Shown here: piece by piece, positions 10,401 through 17,857 of the stretch
Numbering within the stretch: the stretch's first letter is position 1
Layout of the letters: every line of letters starts with the position of its first letter
Assembly (NCBI GenBank): GCA_016208545.1
Contig: JACQXU010000022.1
Coordinates: 1 to 32,627 of the forward strand
Reading direction: 5' to 3'
Length of the DNA: 32,627 nucleotides
Origin: Candidatus Uhrbacteria bacterium
GTDB lineage: Bacteria > Patescibacteriota > Patescibacteriia > UBA9934 > GWF2-40-263
Program-made: the position numbers and the translations under genes
Notes under the pieces: generated by a model
The model's database searches: none
Told to the model about the DNA's origin: nothing
What the model saw: only the letters and a program-made list of their open reading frames with translations

Positions 10401-13400
10401 CCATGTGTAGTTTGAATTTTGTAAAGCCTGTCCTGACGCGTCGCAATCATCTGGCGCTCCGTAAGTTGTTGCCTTGTATTCTTGTTTTTGTCCAACGTAA
10501 TTCAATTTCTTTTTGTCTGGTGAAACGACAATCGAATCAATTCCGCAACTGATGTCTGAATCTTTTGTTTTGAAAACCCAAGAAAAATCATCGCCGTAAT
10601 TTGCGCCAGAATCTTTGAGTGCAACTCCGGAATCAGATTTTATTGAAGTTCCGTTCAAAACCATTCTGTACCAAGTGTTCGCAAGCAAAACTGAACCGGT
10701 TTTGAAATCAACAAACATTGTTTTTGTGTCTTTGTTGTAAGTGACATTTTGAATGATGTTTGTTTTTGTGAGTTCACCTGCCGCGCAAAGCGAATCTTCA
10801 CACTCAAAAAGCGAAACAACAGCGGTTGAAACAGTGGACGGATCAAGATCTGCGTCAAAACGAACCCAAGGCTGTGCGTTCACGCACGCGGTTTTACAAT
10901 TTGGAAAAAATGCGTCAACTGTTGGATCACTAAAATCAATTGTCAAATCTCCGGTGTCTTCAGGTGTGTTTGCCGTGTTTGTAACTTCAGCTTTAATTTT
11001 TGCGATTTTCCCTTTTGTTTCTTCTGTTGTTTTAACGGTCGCCAAACATAAAGCGTCCCCAACTGTCGGAGCTTGAACAGCGGCTCCGAAAAAATCCGAT
11101 GACCACGAAAGAGTTTGTCCTTCACAACTGATCGTTACACATTTATTGTTTTTTGAAATGAGTTGCGAACCGTAATCTACTGTTTGATCGTCTTGGATCG
11201 CTGTGAATTCTGCTGGAGATACATTCACTCCGCCGACTTCACAAAAATCATTTTCACCGGAAGTTGTAAATTCCCAACTATAATCTTTTTCCATGAACGC
11301 ACCGCCAACAGAATCGCTCGCGCGAACTCCGCCTTGTCCGCCTTTAATTGTTGTGCGATAAAGCGAGGTTGGAGAAAACTGTTGTTTTGGCGTCCAATTA
11401 AACGAAATTTCTGTTACTGAAATTGTCCCTTCGAGTTCTTGCCACGCACCACAGCTTCCGTCGGTTTTTAGATCAGTGCATTTTTCAACAATCACATTGT
11501 CCGGAATCGAAGTCTTGTCCATTTGTTTTGTAAATTCCGCGGTAACTATCGCATTCAAACAAACAGAAGTTGAATCAGCCCAACTTTCCCACGGACTTGG
11601 TGAAATTGTATCTTCATCGCACGCAACTTTCACTGTTGGAGCAATAGGAATTAAACCTGTTGAAATACGAAAGGCGAAATGCGATTCTTTCGGTTTCAAA
11701 TCGCAGTCAATTTGATTTGCTTTGCATGTTCCATCTCCGCAACAAAAAGTATTCACAGGACACACAAAATCATTTTGACAATTTCCAACAGCAAAATTTA
11801 CAGAGTTTGATGTGTAACCAGTTTGAGTTGTGGCAAAAATAGGGCCAGTTTTACCTAAATCAGGAACATTCGCGTCAGTGATTGTTGTATTTTCCCAAAT
11901 GAGCGGAACGGATTGCTGATTCTCAAAAAATGTGATTGATCCCTTTTCAGATCCAAAATTTTCACCAACGACTTTTACAGGCGTTCCGATTGGCCCCGCA
12001 ACTGGATCAAGCTCACAAATCGCAGGCCCTGGCGCGCCGTCAACAATCACAAAATCTTTGTTGTTTGAAGTTTGGCCGTCTTGGCGCGTGAGAGAAAGTT
12101 GATATGTTCCAGAAACAATTTCATCACTCGGAACTTTCACAATGACTGATGTGTTTCCCCAAAACTTCGGACATTGATCTGGAAATATCGTATCAGCAAC
12201 AAATTTTTTCCCTAAACCATCTAAAAAATAAACTTGACCGATTTGCGTTCCAAAATCTGTTCCAAGAATTGTGACGTACTGTCCGGACGGTCCCCAATTT
12301 GGAGCGCCTTCACATGTGCCTTCGCCGCAGTCTGTGGACTCAGCGCAAAGCTCGCCATTTTTAGTGCCTCCACTACAAGCTTTCCAACCTGTTTCAATAT
12401 ACGAAATGTTTGGTTTTGTGGCCGCTTCCGCAGGGTCCAAAACTGTAAACGCAAGTTTATTTGATCCTACACGCACTGAAACGCAAAGTCCTGCGTTGTT
12501 TTTTTCACATGTTTCATCTGACGAACAATAAGCGAGAGTTTCACTGCACCACGAAGTCGCGCAAGTATTTTTCTCTCCGCAATCGCTGTCAGACGCGCAA
12601 AGCGTTCCTGTTTCTTTTCCTGTTTCATCAATGCAACGATAATCGCCGGTGAACGCTTGAGTGTAAATTTCACCGGAAGAAATGTTTGGAACAACTGTTT
12701 TGACTTGAGTATCAGACCAGGCCAAACTGGCTGGCGGAAGAAAATTTTTAAAATAAATCTCCGACGAACCTTGTTTTTCTCCAAGTCCAAGCCCTGAAAA
12801 AATTGTCTCTGTGGCTGTTTCGGCTTTTTCTGGTTCAACATCGCAAAGTCCAGGACGTTTCACAGCGTTCACATCAAAATCAGAAGAAAACGGCCCATAA
12901 TCATCGTCGGTACGATCTGTTTTTACGTCAGGTCCAGAAGTTGCAACTTCGATCGGACCATCTTTGGCTTCATTTGGAACTTGAACAATAATTTGTTTGT
13001 CGCTCCATTTTGTTTCGCTGTTGCAGACATAAGCTGAAACTCCAATTTTTTCATCATCCTTCAATCCCAAAAATGTAACGCTCCCGCCAAGCGCGCCAAA
13101 TCCTTCTCCTTTGATCGTAACCAAATTTTGAACTGCTCCATCGCCAGGAGACACAGAATCAATTCGCGGTTTGCTTACACAAACTTCGTTTTCGCACACA
13201 AGACCTGGCGCGCATTCTGCTGTTTGTCCGCACGGGTCATCCGCACATTTGCCGCAATAAAACGCGCTTTCGGAATCACCGCCGCAATTCAAACCTGTTT
13301 CGCCAAACTCTTCGTCGATCTCTGCATTACCACAATTTACCGCTTTAACAACAGCTGAAATTTTTGTCGCAACAGCTGTGTTCCCTGCGCAATCAGATGC

Positions 13401-14474
13401 TGAAGCCCAAAGCGGATAACTTTTGTTTGTGATGTAACCTATTGTGTCCCATTCAACAGTATCATCTGTTGAAAAAGTGTTAGGCGAATCTTTTCCTGTT
13501 AATTTTTTCTCGCTTGAAAAATTCAAGCCTGAAGTGTAAAGCGCTTCGTCGTCGTCGACCGCGTAAAAATCAACACTTGAAACTCCTGTGTCATCTTTTG
13601 TTTGTGATTGCAAAAGCTGAATCGATCCAACAATCACAGATTGACCGTTTGTTGGAGTCTTCATGCTGATTGTCGGTTTTTTTGTGTCAACACCTTCACC
13701 TGTTGTGAATGAAAAATCACACGGCGACTCAACAGTGCAAGAAAGCCCTGCGCCATTTGTTGATTTGAGAACCGTGGCGTTGACATTGAGTTCGTAATCT
13801 GTGTTTGCGGTAAAACAATGAACAGTGCCGTTTGGATCAGAACAAAAAGCCGATGGTGTGAAAGTAACAACACTTCCTTTGGTCACAAAAGTTCCTTCGA
13901 CTGGATCGCCGTTTTTTACTTTAATTTGAATTCCATCAGCGACAGTCGCGGAATTCACGCTTTTTGAAAAAACAAGTTGAAGTTTGATGTTGCGAAGCGT
14001 GTTTGCGCATTCTGTGTTGACTGAATTGAGTTTGAAAGAGGAAAGAGTTGTGCTGTCTGGATACAAACCGGGTCCTCCATCTTCGGTTGTAATACCTCCT
14101 CCAGATGTTTCAACAAGTTTACCAATTATGAATTGAACAATTCCAAATGAAGCTAGAACAATTATCAGTCCAACAATTGCCTGTTGCAAAATCTTTTTTG
14201 CTGTTTCAATCCGTTTTGTGTTTCCAACGGCTGTCATGTATAAAAATCCAGCGTAAACAATCATGACAACAGCAATAATTCCAACAAAACTAACGAAAGT
14301 CCGAATAAGCCTCGCAATAATGAGCTGAATCGACGGACCTGTTGCAAATCCAGAAGCCTCTGCAAACGCTTTTAGATCAACTCCTTGCGCGAAAACCGGA
14401 ACAGCAATAATCAACCCAACGCTCAAAAGCGCGAGAAAGAAACCATATAGAAATGATAGACGAGAAGTACGCAT
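4401..14474 (-). CDS. Giant (3357 aa) surface protein: signal peptide, VirB2/TrbC-like TM domain, Ig/IPT-like and Big_5-like domains, Cys-rich CGDG..CDDGN..GDGC repeats, C-terminal vWA domain
   Basis: N-terminus ...PVFAQGVDLKAFAEASG...ARLIRTFVSFVGIIAVVMIVYAGFLYMTAVGNTKRIETAKKILQQAIVGLIIV; many CGDGxxxxxExCDDGNxxxGDGCxxxC repeats; C-terminal NIDIVFVTDLTGTMEDAPDG...GGWTLTGKAIQ...FVILLADGEANH (vWA/MIDAS-like). Confidence 0.88.
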   Translation of the reverse strand: MRTSRLSFLYGFFLALLSVGLIIAVPVFAQGVDLKAFAEASGFATGPSIQLIIARLIRTFVSFVGIIAVVMIVYAGFLYMTAVGNTKRIETAKKILQQAIVGLIIVLASFGIVQFIIGKLVETSGGGITTEDGGPGLYPDSTTLSSFKLNSVNTECANTLRNIKLQLVFSKSVNSATVADGIQIKVKNGDPVEGTFVTKGSVVTFTPSAFCSDPNGTVHCFTANTDYELNVNATVLKSTNGAGLSCTVESPCDFSFTTGEGVDTKKPTISMKTPTNGQSVIVGSIQLLQSQTKDDTGVSSVDFYAVDDDEALYTSGLNFSSEKKLTGKDSPNTFSTDDTVEWDTIGYITNKSYPLWASASDCAGNTAVATKISAVVKAVNCGNAEIDEEFGETGLNCGGDSESAFYCGKCADDPCGQTAECAPGLVCENEVCVSKPRIDSVSPGDGAVQNLVTIKGEGFGALGGSVTFLGLKDDEKIGVSAYVCNSETKWSDKQIIVQVPNEAKDGPIEVATSGPDVKTDRTDDDYGPFSSDFDVNAVKRPGLCDVEPEKAETATETIFSGLGLGEKQGSSEIYFKNFLPPASLAWSDTQVKTVVPNISSGEIYTQAFTGDYRCIDETGKETGTLCASDSDCGEKNTCATSWCSETLAYCSSDETCEKNNAGLCVSVRVGSNKLAFTVLDPAEAATKPNISYIETGWKACSGGTKNGELCAESTDCGEGTCEGAPNWGPSGQYVTILGTDFGTQIGQVYFLDGLGKKFVADTIFPDQCPKFWGNTSVIVKVPSDEIVSGTYQLSLTRQDGQTSNNKDFVIVDGAPGPAICELDPVAGPIGTPVKVVGENFGSEKGSITFFENQQSVPLIWENTTITDANVPDLGKTGPIFATTQTGYTSNSVNFAVGNCQNDFVCPVNTFCCGDGTCKANQIDCDLKPKESHFAFRISTGLIPIAPTVKVACDEDTISPSPWESWADSTSVCLNAIVTAEFTKQMDKTSIPDNVIVEKCTDLKTDGSCGAWQELEGTISVTEISFNWTPKQQFSPTSLYRTTIKGGQGGVRASDSVGGAFMEKDYSWEFTTSGENDFCEVGGVNVSPAEFTAIQDDQTVDYGSQLISKNNKCVTISCEGQTLSWSSDFFGAAVQAPTVGDALCLATVKTTEETKGKIAKIKAEVTNTANTPEDTGDLTIDFSDPTVDAFFPNCKTACVNAQPWVRFDADLDPSTVSTAVVSLFECEDSLCAAGELTKTNIIQNVTYNKDTKTMFVDFKTGSVLLANTWYRMVLNGTSIKSDSGVALKDSGANYGDDFSWVFKTKDSDISCGIDSIVVSPDKKKLNYVGQKQEYKATTYGAPDDCDASGQALQNSNYTWKSWVSKDTPDNFTVAKGGGTQDVAFMLKNGAISLTNQLPQWCTFNCLNAGASIKHTQSVCGDGIIDYNGDGKNEAEECDDGNTTPNDGCSSSCLKEGNATTCGNNVVDAFEQCDDGNTANGDGCNSICLNNGSSSVGSTCGDGIVDFAPQKGGEDCDDGNNKNGDGCSGQCLFEGAIAEEFVYATCGNAKKESGEDCDDGNAVSGDGCNEKCLNEGTAECALVCSDNNESCSVDADCTAPAKCQPFKIPCCGNSGAPEKGEDCDDGNLNSGDGCSAVCLKEGSSVQYVAPSYCGDIQKQTGEECEAAVGSKVSIGGYGAAQIATNAPKEVDPTTGYAISTITASAENVIGDTELAIECSCKTDQSCGDGKLLGCGAGSCCFSRPNVKPPFVNVKDGLSNIRLKLITINGKNISTNLTLCPSNYQLVSTGQAPSGWFAKLWNFVKTGFWSFFGKDVSAALQFCYAPVTFETIDDAVGGQKVVIQYNDLLEPNSYYQIVVIGDKITNDNKADGVLSENGVGICLGSGNKCQFGQTTNTFKIGKEVCLLEAVSVEDTKTLNLKDYEIHSPQFFSKKNETHEFTAKALTYRDGLGVYEPINSTSIYGWTWDFGSSFASGTPENIVDLTKKQLHKAEFSSVGNNGLEHVVATATIGKDTLNTPTTSGKQTAGSLEITALVCENPWPALGSPLGFPYIEKTDPTKPSNFGFYYCRDRGEDGTTDDLPSLADPVDVTSVATAGLLQELFFKVEGTPDAIGVRVFQNPSYLSPKDWFESQNFKGTYKEIEIDGYQAIQSGNTAYVAAANEHSQILYPNIYVVSYNPNAGIDAKEIFAQIFDHWKFNANTIAVSNVGLCKKMSGAYVKNEKNDFINCSWDGECVEEFVDGECSISKDKPVSGFASDCPLDVSKDAFCDNDKAKLQNDTQRLTDITTTISALTKYGLQNKHCSVTKNQGCSSDPQCPGTEVCVEGYPTVQQGTYVPAMSVSKWESWNAVLSNAVGTSLPKDPIDEFWQGCKSQGEGFDPLTCFNGLEGKFVCPKGSHVYGYQNKGAEKYTLFTQLEYADAVWNFPIDQFPTDDATVVAEYLSGLAAVPKGFVSNPLFCADSTSWGISAVCGDGVSGIGETCELGQVQSIECAKVWDQGVLVDKCPTPSGGTVSTEYINVACKDDCSGFQSAQEAMTAGSPLIQFECGNGVLEGNEICDDGELNGTYGHCGTGCLLSTAFLCGDGYLAGGEECDCGSIENFATLGAQSWAKLNSCVASNGQYGNTPTKTCTYDCKQPGLSCGDKIVNGPEQCDGGSEQWAGKLCTDNLTTCETQSDCPTGYSCGGGAGKLECGNSKVCVGGTEVGEKCNVNTDCAGLNAECSDFTYELTRTRVCQNDCSWPGWSACSGGDQVCGNGKVEGTEKCDDGNDSNNDSCTNGCQKNICGDNYVFSGVEACDNGGENVGPFSTNPCTASYDDTCNYCNWQCQYKTLSGSYCGDGIINGNEFCDGNDQPYWCIDYNNGDSKRGASCPKSDVLTDSSCESGYSCHYAGVCNGGADNGKPCTLQPPDKNTTDYTSSANKTLCGADSVCVAPVCASDCTGACPFSLKKTGILVQSELSGAQPLPSVDLYSYFNTEKLSPDNAVLVLPACSVGTKITANIDNINVIEPNIDIVFVTDLTGTMEDAPDGTAATAPNRKIDIAAESAIQAIDDLYNAYQGNEGEVRIGLVSYGYGTPDEQEAGKGDAVHNVQDDVLFMNPTSTDSLLSLNEAGNNTILQSIIGTYKDNTGGWTLTGKAIQKAIQILDEQSPSENKKFVILLADGEANHPIDFDENTPSEYDHHCTDYSKVFTSETDENTEDYNYDGPDACIAEARYEDGMIYDHIKSGDITFYSAVISNNTTQIVYMEHLSSMKCHGYTMSALNDCFEGDYAYQATTAEGIKGMYNKIIESVLESKTTVTATKGTESSSQTAITPVGQNIELPLPSTFACQNKQTLMPIQTIFNGTGTMNFSNINFEYCPSQ

Positions 14475-14482
14475 GAAGAATT

Positions 14483-14575
14483 GTAGTAAGTGGCTTGTAG
14501 CAAGTAGTAGGTATACTTGATACTTACTACTTACTACCTACTACCTACTACTTATTACCAACTACTTACTACTAA
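14483..14575. repeat. (TAGTAAG/TAGTAGG)n intergenic heptamer repeat with inverted arms
   Basis: gtagtaagtggcttgtagcaagtagtaggtatacttgatacttactacttactacctactacctactacttattaccaactacttactac; left arm TAGTAAG-type, right arm CTTACTA-type. Confidence 0.75.
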
Positions 14576-14577
14576 CT

Positions 14578-16380
14578 TTATTTCACATTCCCCGGCAATG
14601 TTCCTGGTTCATTCACAGTTTGACAAGCGGTCGCAGACGGATTTCCGTTACAACAATACGGCTGATTTGAATTTCCGCCGTCACAGTTTCCGCCGACTTG
14701 CATCGAAGGATACATACAAATCTGATAAACGCTCTTCAAACCGTTTGTGATAACTGGATAATAATCGTATCCGCCTTCGGCATTGCTGATAAATGCGGCG
14801 TGATTTACGAGCGCTTTACTGGTTTTAGCGTTCACATCATCTTCTTTTCCAGTTGAAAACCACATTAGATAAAGCGGATCCGGCCAAACAGAAACGTTCG
14901 TGGTGTTAACAGTTGACGCTTTGAGCAAAGTGTTGAACGAAATCTCAAGTAGAGCGTTTTGATCAATCTCTTGACCATCGATTCCAGGATTCAAAGTTGT
15001 AATTTTTGGAACTGTGTCGTTTATCGTGTTTGTTGTTTTGAAAACCCACGCGTAATTGTCGTTTTTACTACTATCAGAACAAACAATCGTGTCATTTTCC
15101 GTTCCGCACGCGACACCGTCTCCGTTTCCGTCAAGCGAATTACCTGATGCATCAGTCAAACCATCATATTTCACACCAATTAACTGTGCTTGCGGAGGAT
15201 TGGAATTATCAAGTGTTGCGGCTTTTGCTGTTACACTCAAATCCGCGTTTGCCGGCAAACAATAAATTACATCTCCGCATGGATCTTTTGAACAAGCATT
15301 AATCGAAGTAAATCCAACTGTTTTGTAACCATTGCTAATTTCATAAGTTCCCTGAACATTTCCAACATCTTTTTGCGCAATTGTGATATTTGTAAACTGC
15401 GTATCTTTTCCAGTGATATAAGAACCTGTCGAAGATACAGGATCCATTGCTTCATTGAATGTTATTTCAACTGTGATATTTCGCGCTTCTTCTGAATCGT
15501 TTTTTGGAATCATAGAAACCACTTTTGGCGGAGTTAGGTCAATTTCCGTTGAAACTTCAAACGTCCATCCATAACCGGAAGAATATACGCCAACAAATGC
15601 GTTCGATCCATCTGCTTTTTTGATTCCAGGCTGAAGCGCAACAGTGTAATTCGTGTCTGAAGTCGGATTTCCCAAGAGATCAACAGGATCAAAAACAAAA
15701 ATCGTTTTTTCTTCGTTCGTCGCAACTTTCACTGCGGAGCTGTCGAGCTTTTTGTCTTTACCTTTTGCTGTTTCAAAAATCCAAACATTATTATTGTCGA
15801 GTGTTCCGTCATCTTTGATGATAGTTTTCGACTCGATCGCTTCTTTAAACGTCACGAAAATTTTCGTATTGCGCGGAATGTCAATTGCGTTGCGCGGTGG
15901 ATAATGACTTTCAACAATTCCGGCTCCCAAAGCTCCTGCAAGCGGTTCTTTGTACTTTTCCACAGCAGTTTTAGAAACGATCTGGCCGCCTGTTGCGCCA
16001 ACAATCGCATTTATAATGAACGATGCAATCGCGTATGAAGAAAAAATGATGAGCATTCCGACAACTGCTTGAGTAATCATCTTTTTTGCTTTGTCAGTTT
16101 TCGCGGCTTCGCCTTTTGACGTCATGTACAAAAATCCGGCGTAGATGACAAGAATAACAAAAATAATTCCTAAAATTCCAAGAAAAGCTCGAATAAGTCG
16201 CGCAATAATCAAAATAATGTTTGTTTGCGGTAAACCAGACGCTTCAGCTGAAGTTGTGAGAAAATCTTCCTGCGCAAACACTGGATCAACAAGACCAAAT
16301 AAAACAAAAACACACAGCACGCCAAAGCCTGCCGCGCAAACGACAAATGAACGCAAACGTGTCCGATAAGAATCGGTCAT
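14578..16380 (-). CDS. Surface protein with VirB2/TrbC-like N-terminal TM domain and Big_5-like Ig domains (short paralogue of the 3357-aa protein)
   Basis: ILIIARLIRAFLGILGIIFVILVIYAGFLYMTSKGEAAKTDKAKKMITQAVVGMLIIFSSYAIASFII aligns with the 3357-aa N-terminus; then YPPRNAIDIPRNTKIFVTFKEAI, PPKVVSMIPKNDSEEARNITVEITFNEAMDP, VPKITTLNPGIDGQEIDQNALLEISFN. Confidence 0.82.
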   Translation of the reverse strand: MTDSYRTRLRSFVVCAAGFGVLCVFVLFGLVDPVFAQEDFLTTSAEASGLPQTNIILIIARLIRAFLGILGIIFVILVIYAGFLYMTSKGEAAKTDKAKKMITQAVVGMLIIFSSYAIASFIINAIVGATGGQIVSKTAVEKYKEPLAGALGAGIVESHYPPRNAIDIPRNTKIFVTFKEAIESKTIIKDDGTLDNNNVWIFETAKGKDKKLDSSAVKVATNEEKTIFVFDPVDLLGNPTSDTNYTVALQPGIKKADGSNAFVGVYSSGYGWTFEVSTEIDLTPPKVVSMIPKNDSEEARNITVEITFNEAMDPVSSTGSYITGKDTQFTNITIAQKDVGNVQGTYEISNGYKTVGFTSINACSKDPCGDVIYCLPANADLSVTAKAATLDNSNPPQAQLIGVKYDGLTDASGNSLDGNGDGVACGTENDTIVCSDSSKNDNYAWVFKTTNTINDTVPKITTLNPGIDGQEIDQNALLEISFNTLLKASTVNTTNVSVWPDPLYLMWFSTGKEDDVNAKTSKALVNHAAFISNAEGGYDYYPVITNGLKSVYQICMYPSMQVGGNCDGGNSNQPYCCNGNPSATACQTVNEPGTLPGNVK

Positions 16381-16457
16381 GTTAAAAAGGGAGAAGTTGT
16401 ATTTATATTTTAGCGCATTTGAAAAAAGTAGGATAGTAGTAAAGGATCGAAATTAAA

Positions 16458-16479
16458 AAACGCGTTTTTAAACGCGTTT
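16458..16479. terminator. Palindromic hairpin, probable (bidirectional) terminator
   Basis: AAACGCGTTTTTAAACGCGTTT with A-rich sequence on the left (T-rich on the minus strand); just 3' of the minus-strand ORF ending at 16509. Confidence 0.6.
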
Positions 16480-16508
16480 CTTTTCCATCTCCTACTTTCC
16501 TACTATTT

Positions 16509-17267
16509 TTACATAACCTCCACAACAACCGTTGAAACGCCGTACAACAAAACAACTGCAATTGAACCGATGAAACCAGTCATTATTTTTCTCCATGCTG
16601 AAACATGCGACTCATCGCGCATGCCGGAAACCATATAATCAAATCCGCCTGCTAAAATTAAATTCACGGTCAAAATCCCAAACCAAAGAAGTAGAACCCG
16701 AAAAATACGCACACCAGTTTCAAAAAATGAATATGCTTGCAAAGACGCAGGAACAATATCAATTGCGGCAAGTGCCGGAAAGGCTAATCCGACTCCAAAA
16801 ACTGCAAGCACAAATACTGCAAGCAATGTTTCAATAATTTGTTTAACGCGAGTTCCGTCAGCTTTGCCTTGAACAGCTTTCATAACAGCTCCCATCGCTT
16901 TTCCCATTTCCTGTCTGCTTTTCACACCAGATTCTTCAAGAGTTTTTTTCACAATCTGTGTTAATTCGTCGTCGGACATTTGCTTAGGAAGATACGCCTC
17001 TAAAACCGCGATTTCTGCGCGAGCTTGAGAAGCTAGATCTTCGCGATTCGCGCTTTCGTATGACACTAATCCATCGCGCAACTGTTTCACTTGCGATCGA
17101 ATCACACCCAAAATTTCCTCATCTGAAAGTTCGTGCTGAACATCAATCTGTTTATTTTTCATTGCAGAACGCAACAAACGCAACGTTGAAAGCGTTGCGT
17201 CGTTTTTGCTTTTCATTGCGTCTTTCATCGCGTTTGTGATTTGGTCAGAAAGAGACATAGTATACAT
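16509..17267 (-). CDS. GatB/YqeY domain protein fused in frame to a signal-peptide/VirB2-like two-TM domain
   Basis: N-terminal part MSLSDQITNAMKDAMKSKNDATLSTLRLLRSAMKNKQID...EAYLPKQMSDDEL...MGKAMGAVMKAVQGKADG is YqeY-like; C-terminal part LLAVFVLAVFGVGLAFPALAAIDIVPAS...FRVLLLWFGILTVNLILAGGFDYMVSGMRDESHVSAWRKIMTGFIGSIAVVLLYG is VirB2-like. Confidence 0.8.
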   Translation of the reverse strand: MYTMSLSDQITNAMKDAMKSKNDATLSTLRLLRSAMKNKQIDVQHELSDEEILGVIRSQVKQLRDGLVSYESANREDLASQARAEIAVLEAYLPKQMSDDELTQIVKKTLEESGVKSRQEMGKAMGAVMKAVQGKADGTRVKQIIETLLAVFVLAVFGVGLAFPALAAIDIVPASLQAYSFFETGVRIFRVLLLWFGILTVNLILAGGFDYMVSGMRDESHVSAWRKIMTGFIGSIAVVLLYGVSTVVVEVM

Positions 17268-17292
17268 AATGTCAAATGCTTAATGACAAATG

Positions 17293-17478
17293 ACTATAGA
17301 CTTCACACTATGAAACAGGACTTAGAAATAAGACAAAATTGCGCAGGACGCAGTTTTGGAGCATTGAAAAACCACAGCGGTATCCGTAGATACCGTGAGG
17401 ATTTTTCAATGTGAAAAACAAGTTCTGCACAATTTTGGCTATTTATGGAGTCCTGTTTAATAGTGTGAGGTCTATAGT
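17293..17478. repeat. 186-bp foldback (near full-length inverted repeat) element
   Basis: Left end ACTATAGACTTCACACTATGAAACAGGACT, right end AGTCCTGTTTAATAGTGTGAGGTCTATAGT; arms stay similar through CAAAATTG.GCAG.AC and CATTGAAAAA to a central CGGTATC-cgta-GATACCG hairpin (17378-17395). Confidence 0.8.
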
Positions 17479-17554
17479 GAATGACTAATGACCAATTTGG
17501 CATTAAAACATTTGACATTAATTTGTCATTTGCCATTTGAAATTTGACATTACA

Positions 17555-17800
17555 TTATCTTCCCCTTGATGGCGGACGGACTTCTTCTTTCAATTGTCCG
17601 ATGCGCGCCAGATATTCGCGTTTTTCGCGAATTTCAATTTTGCGCAAAGCGCTTTGGCGTTGCTTATTTTTATTTGGCTTTGATGAATGAAAGCGAATTT
17701 TGCGAACTTCAAGCTGTTTGCCGCTTTGCTGAAGACGGCGGCTAAACCTGCGCAAAAGACTTTCAAAACTTTCACCTTTTTTTCGTTTGACTTCGACCAT
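17555..17800 (-). CDS. rpsU: 30S ribosomal protein S21
   Basis: MVEVKRKKGESFESLLRRFSRRLQQSGKQLEVRKIRFHSSKPNKNKQRQSALRKIEIREKREYLARIGQ; the track start at 17896 extends into repeat DNA, so the start is set at 17800. Confidence 0.9.
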   Translation of the reverse strand: MVEVKRKKGESFESLLRRFSRRLQQSGKQLEVRKIRFHSSKPNKNKQRQSALRKIEIREKREYLARIGQLKEEVRPPSRGR

Positions 17801-17807
17801 AAAATTG

Positions 17808-17855
17808 GTAGTAAGTAGTAGGTAGTAAGTATTAAGTAGCAGATAGTGAGCAGAT
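17808..17855. repeat. (TAGTAAG)n heptamer repeat, upstream of rpsU
   Basis: ttggtagtaagtagtaggtagtaagtattaagtagcagatagtgag. Confidence 0.65.
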
Positions 17856-17857
17856 TT

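Noticed and set aside
14483-14575. Heptamer array considered as a CRISPR
   Set aside because: Units are 7 bp, degenerate and contiguous, with no spacers.
17303-17536. Minus-strand 77-aa ORF
   Set aside because: It is entirely inside the palindromic foldback element and flanking repeats; better explained as structured repeat DNA.
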